The notes under the pieces are model-generated. The model was given only the letters and a program-made list of their open reading frames with translations. It made no database searches and was not told the DNA's origin. DNA of 7,727 nucleotides, taken from the NCBI GenBank assembly GCA_009926195.1, contig RFPK01000088.1, forward strand, positions 1-7,727, read 5' to 3'. Shown here piece by piece: positions 6,367-7,727 of this stretch. Positions within the stretch are counted from its first letter, which is position 1; every line of letters starts with the position of its first letter. Both the position numbers and the translations under genes were made by a program. Source of the stretch: Synechococcaceae bacterium WB4_1_0192 (lineage in GTDB: Bacteria; Cyanobacteriota; Cyanobacteriia; PCC-6307; Cyanobiaceae).

Positions 6367-6618
6367 CTACAGCAAGGACCCGCGACGCAGATAGACGCGG
6401 ATCAGCTTCTCGTCCATCAGGCCAGAGCGGGCCACCGGCGCCTCATTGCAACGCTCGAACAGCTCCAGAAGGGTGCCGGGCTCAACGCTGTAGCCGCGAT
6501 CCGCAGCGATGGCACTCACCTCATCGGCGGTGCACACCTCATTGAGCTGGGCGCGCAGCTCCGGGTCGGTCTGGATCTGGGCCAGGAAGTCGAACAGGGC
6601 GCGCAGATGGTCAGCCAT
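6367..6618 (-). CDS. Small Nif11-domain protein
   Basis: Protein of 83 residues whose first 50 or so match the Nif11 domain pattern: LRALFDFLAQIQTDPELRAQL (5-25), then VCTADEVSAIAADRGYSV (28-45). This fold is found in nitrogen-fixation-associated proteins and in leader peptides of cyanobacterial RiPP precursors such as prochlorosins. Here the C-terminal part (about 56-83, RCNEAPVARSGLMDEKLIRVYLRRGSLL split around residue 70) has no double-glycine cleavage site and no Ser/Thr/Cys-rich core, and no lanthipeptide synthetase or peptidase-transporter gene is nearby. A stand-alone Nif11-like protein of unknown role is therefore more likely than a RiPP precursor. The start is ATG 6618, without a visible Shine-Dalgarno. 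It is divergent from aroA (99 bp between starts) and convergent with the Rrf2 gene. Confidence 0.75.
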   Translation of the reverse strand: MADHLRALFDFLAQIQTDPELRAQLNEVCTADEVSAIAADRGYSVEPGTLLELFERCNEAPVARSGLMDEKLIRVYLRRGSLL

Positions 6619-6630
6619 GGCAAGGGGGAA

Positions 6631-6666
6631 GCCATGCCCGTGTTAGCGACAACCGGCACGGGCGGC
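6631..6666. repeat. Inverted repeat between divergent Nif11 and aroA genes
   Basis: GCCCGTG (6636-6642) and CACGGGC (6657-6663) are a perfect 7-bp inverted repeat with a 14-nt spacer. An outer GCC (6631-6633) also pairs with GGC (6664-6666) if a 2-nt bulge is allowed. It lies 13-48 bp upstream of the Nif11 start and about 52-87 bp upstream of aroA, a position suited to an operator acting on either gene or a hairpin in a leader. No consensus promoter was identified. Confidence 0.35.
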
Positions 6667-6717
6667 CAGAGTCGCTGCCGGCCACTGCCTACGCTCGCCC
6701 CACCGCACACCCCGCCC

Positions 6718-7727
6718 ATGTCGCTGACCCTCGGAACCACTGCCGGCCGCAGCCTGCGGGGCACGGTGCGGGTGCCGGGCGACAAGTCGATCTCGCACCG
6801 CGCTCTGCTGTTCGGGGCCATCGCCGAGGGCAGCACCCGCATCGAAGGCCTGTTGCCCGCCGAGGATCCGCTCAGCACCGCCGCCTGCCTGCGGGCGATG
6901 GGCGTCGAGGTGTCGCCGATCGCAGCGGGCCAGCCGGTGCTGGTGCAGGGTGTGGGCCTCGATGGCTTCCGCGAACCGGAGGACGTGCTCGATTGCGGCA
7001 ACTCCGGCACCACCATGCGCCTGATGCTCGGACTGCTGGCTGGCCGCGACGGGCGCCACTTCGTGCTCAACGGTGATGGCTCGCTGCGACGGCGGCCGAT
7101 GAAGCGGGTCGGCGGGCCCCTGACCGAGATGGGTGCAACGATCGCCGGCCGCGCCGGCGGCAACCTGGCCCCCCTGGCCATTCAGGGCCGCCGCCTGCAC
7201 GGCGCCACGATCCGCACACCGGTGGCTTCGGCTCAGGTGAAGAGCGCGATCCTGCTCGCAGCCCTGACCGCCGAAGGCACCACCACCGTGATTGAACCGG
7301 TGCAGAGCCGCGACCACAGCGAGCGGATGCTGCGCGCCTTCGGCGCCGAGCTCACGGTGGGCGGCGACGGTGACACCATGGTGACCGTGACCCCCGGCGC
7401 CACGCTGCGCGGCCAGGAGGTGGTGGTGCCGGGCGACATCAGCTCCGCCGCCTTCTGGCTGGTGGCAGGCGCCATCACCCCCGGTGCCGAACTCACCGTG
7501 GAGAACGTGGGCCTCAACCCCAGCCGCACCGGCATCCTCGATGTGCTGGAGCAGATGGGCGCCCGCATCACGGTGCTCAATGCCCGCGATGTGGCTGGGG
7601 AGCCGGTGGGCGACCTGCGCGTCACCCACGGGCCGCTGCAGGCTTTCACGATCGGTGCTGAGCTGATCCCGCGGCTGGTGGATGAGATTCCGGTGCTGGC
7701 GGTGGCGGCCTGCTGCGCCGATGGGGT
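6718..7727 (+). CDS. aroA: 3-phosphoshikimate 1-carboxyvinyltransferase (EPSP synthase), C-terminus cut by window edge
   Basis: Sixth step of the shikimate pathway: transfers the enolpyruvyl group from PEP to shikimate-3-phosphate, leading to chorismate for aromatic amino acids, quinones and folate. The frame is open for 336 codons to the window edge; about 100 residues of a usual 430-445 are missing. Motifs seen are PGDKSISHR (K23, S24, R28; substrate binding), DCGNSGTTMR (92-101; PEP site), RRRPMKR, SAQVKSA (S171, Q173, K175), RDHSE (198-202), NPSRTG (267-272) and DEIP with the catalytic aspartate D322. SAQxK and RxHxE are features described for class II enzymes, many of them less glyphosate-sensitive. 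However, the PEP loop has the ordinary Gly (G97) rather than the Ala of the CP4 enzyme, so tolerance cannot be inferred. The start is ATG 6718, with no Shine-Dalgarno visible. Confidence 0.96.
   Translation, partial: MSLTLGTTAGRSLRGTVRVPGDKSISHRALLFGAIAEGSTRIEGLLPAEDPLSTAACLRAMGVEVSPIAAGQPVLVQGVGLDGFREPEDVLDCGNSGTTMRLMLGLLAGRDGRHFVLNGDGSLRRRPMKRVGGPLTEMGATIAGRAGGNLAPLAIQGRRLHGATIRTPVASAQVKSAILLAALTAEGTTTVIEPVQSRDHSERMLRAFGAELTVGGDGDTMVTVTPGATLRGQEVVVPGDISSAAFWLVAGAITPGAELTVENVGLNPSRTGILDVLEQMGARITVLNARDVAGEPVGDLRVTHGPLQAFTIGAELIPRLVDEIPVLAVAACCADG

Noticed and set aside
6367..6618. RiPP (lanthipeptide) precursor
   Set aside because: The Nif11-like region is present, but there is no GG/GA cleavage motif, no Cys/Ser/Thr core, and no modification or export gene in the window.
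6643..7629. Open minus-strand frame of 328 codons antisense to aroA
   Set aside because: Opposite EPSP synthase with all its motifs intact; the translation has no domain and the same shadow-frame composition.
6718..7727. Glyphosate-tolerant CP4-type EPSP synthase
   Set aside because: Several class II motifs match, but the PEP-loop glycine is unchanged (NSGTT), so tolerance is not indicated by sequence alone.

Overview
The window looks like chromosomal DNA from a high-GC picocyanobacterium of the Synechococcus/Cyanobium type. This rests on overall GC of about two thirds, protein sequences (especially AroA, ComB and UbiD) that read like the picocyanobacterial versions, and four exact copies of the cyanobacterial HIP1 octamer GCGATCGC. 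The assignment is from recalled family sequences, not from a search.

Layout. Positions 1-3306 hold four genes on the minus strand in the order comB, nitrilase-family amidase, AMIN-domain N-acetylmuramoyl-L-alanine amidase, murI. Spacing is tight: 60 bp, then 4 bp, then a 4-bp ATGA overlap, so this is probably one operon. Two members concern peptidoglycan (murI makes D-glutamate, the amidase cuts stem peptides from glycan). One is probably a metabolite-repair enzyme, and one is a ComB-family phosphatase of uncertain cyanobacterial role. murI runs off the left edge.

Divergent from comB on the plus strand is ubiD (about 3434-4694), the prFMN-dependent decarboxylase family that in cyanobacteria is expected to serve plastoquinone synthesis. 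It is damaged: about 100 codons of the N-terminal domain are missing at about 3521-3530 and the reading frame changes there, while everything downstream is intact and well conserved. This is the most noteworthy observation in the window.

From 4774 to 5613 (minus strand) lies an unrecognised three-helix membrane protein with a Q/P/S-rich tail. Its DNA is about 50% GC, far below its neighbours, so it looks like an accessory or acquired gene. A non-coding stretch of about 280 bp separates it from a divergent Rrf2-family regulator (5893-6333), which lacks the three-cysteine iron-sulfur motif. A small Nif11-domain protein (6367-6618, minus) follows. Then aroA (EPSP synthase) starts at 6718 and runs off the right edge; an inverted repeat lies between these two divergent genes.

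I found no tRNA, rRNA, CRISPR array, transposase or integrase. Apart from the damaged ubiD and the low-GC membrane gene, this is ordinary housekeeping sequence; I see no convincing new multi-gene system.
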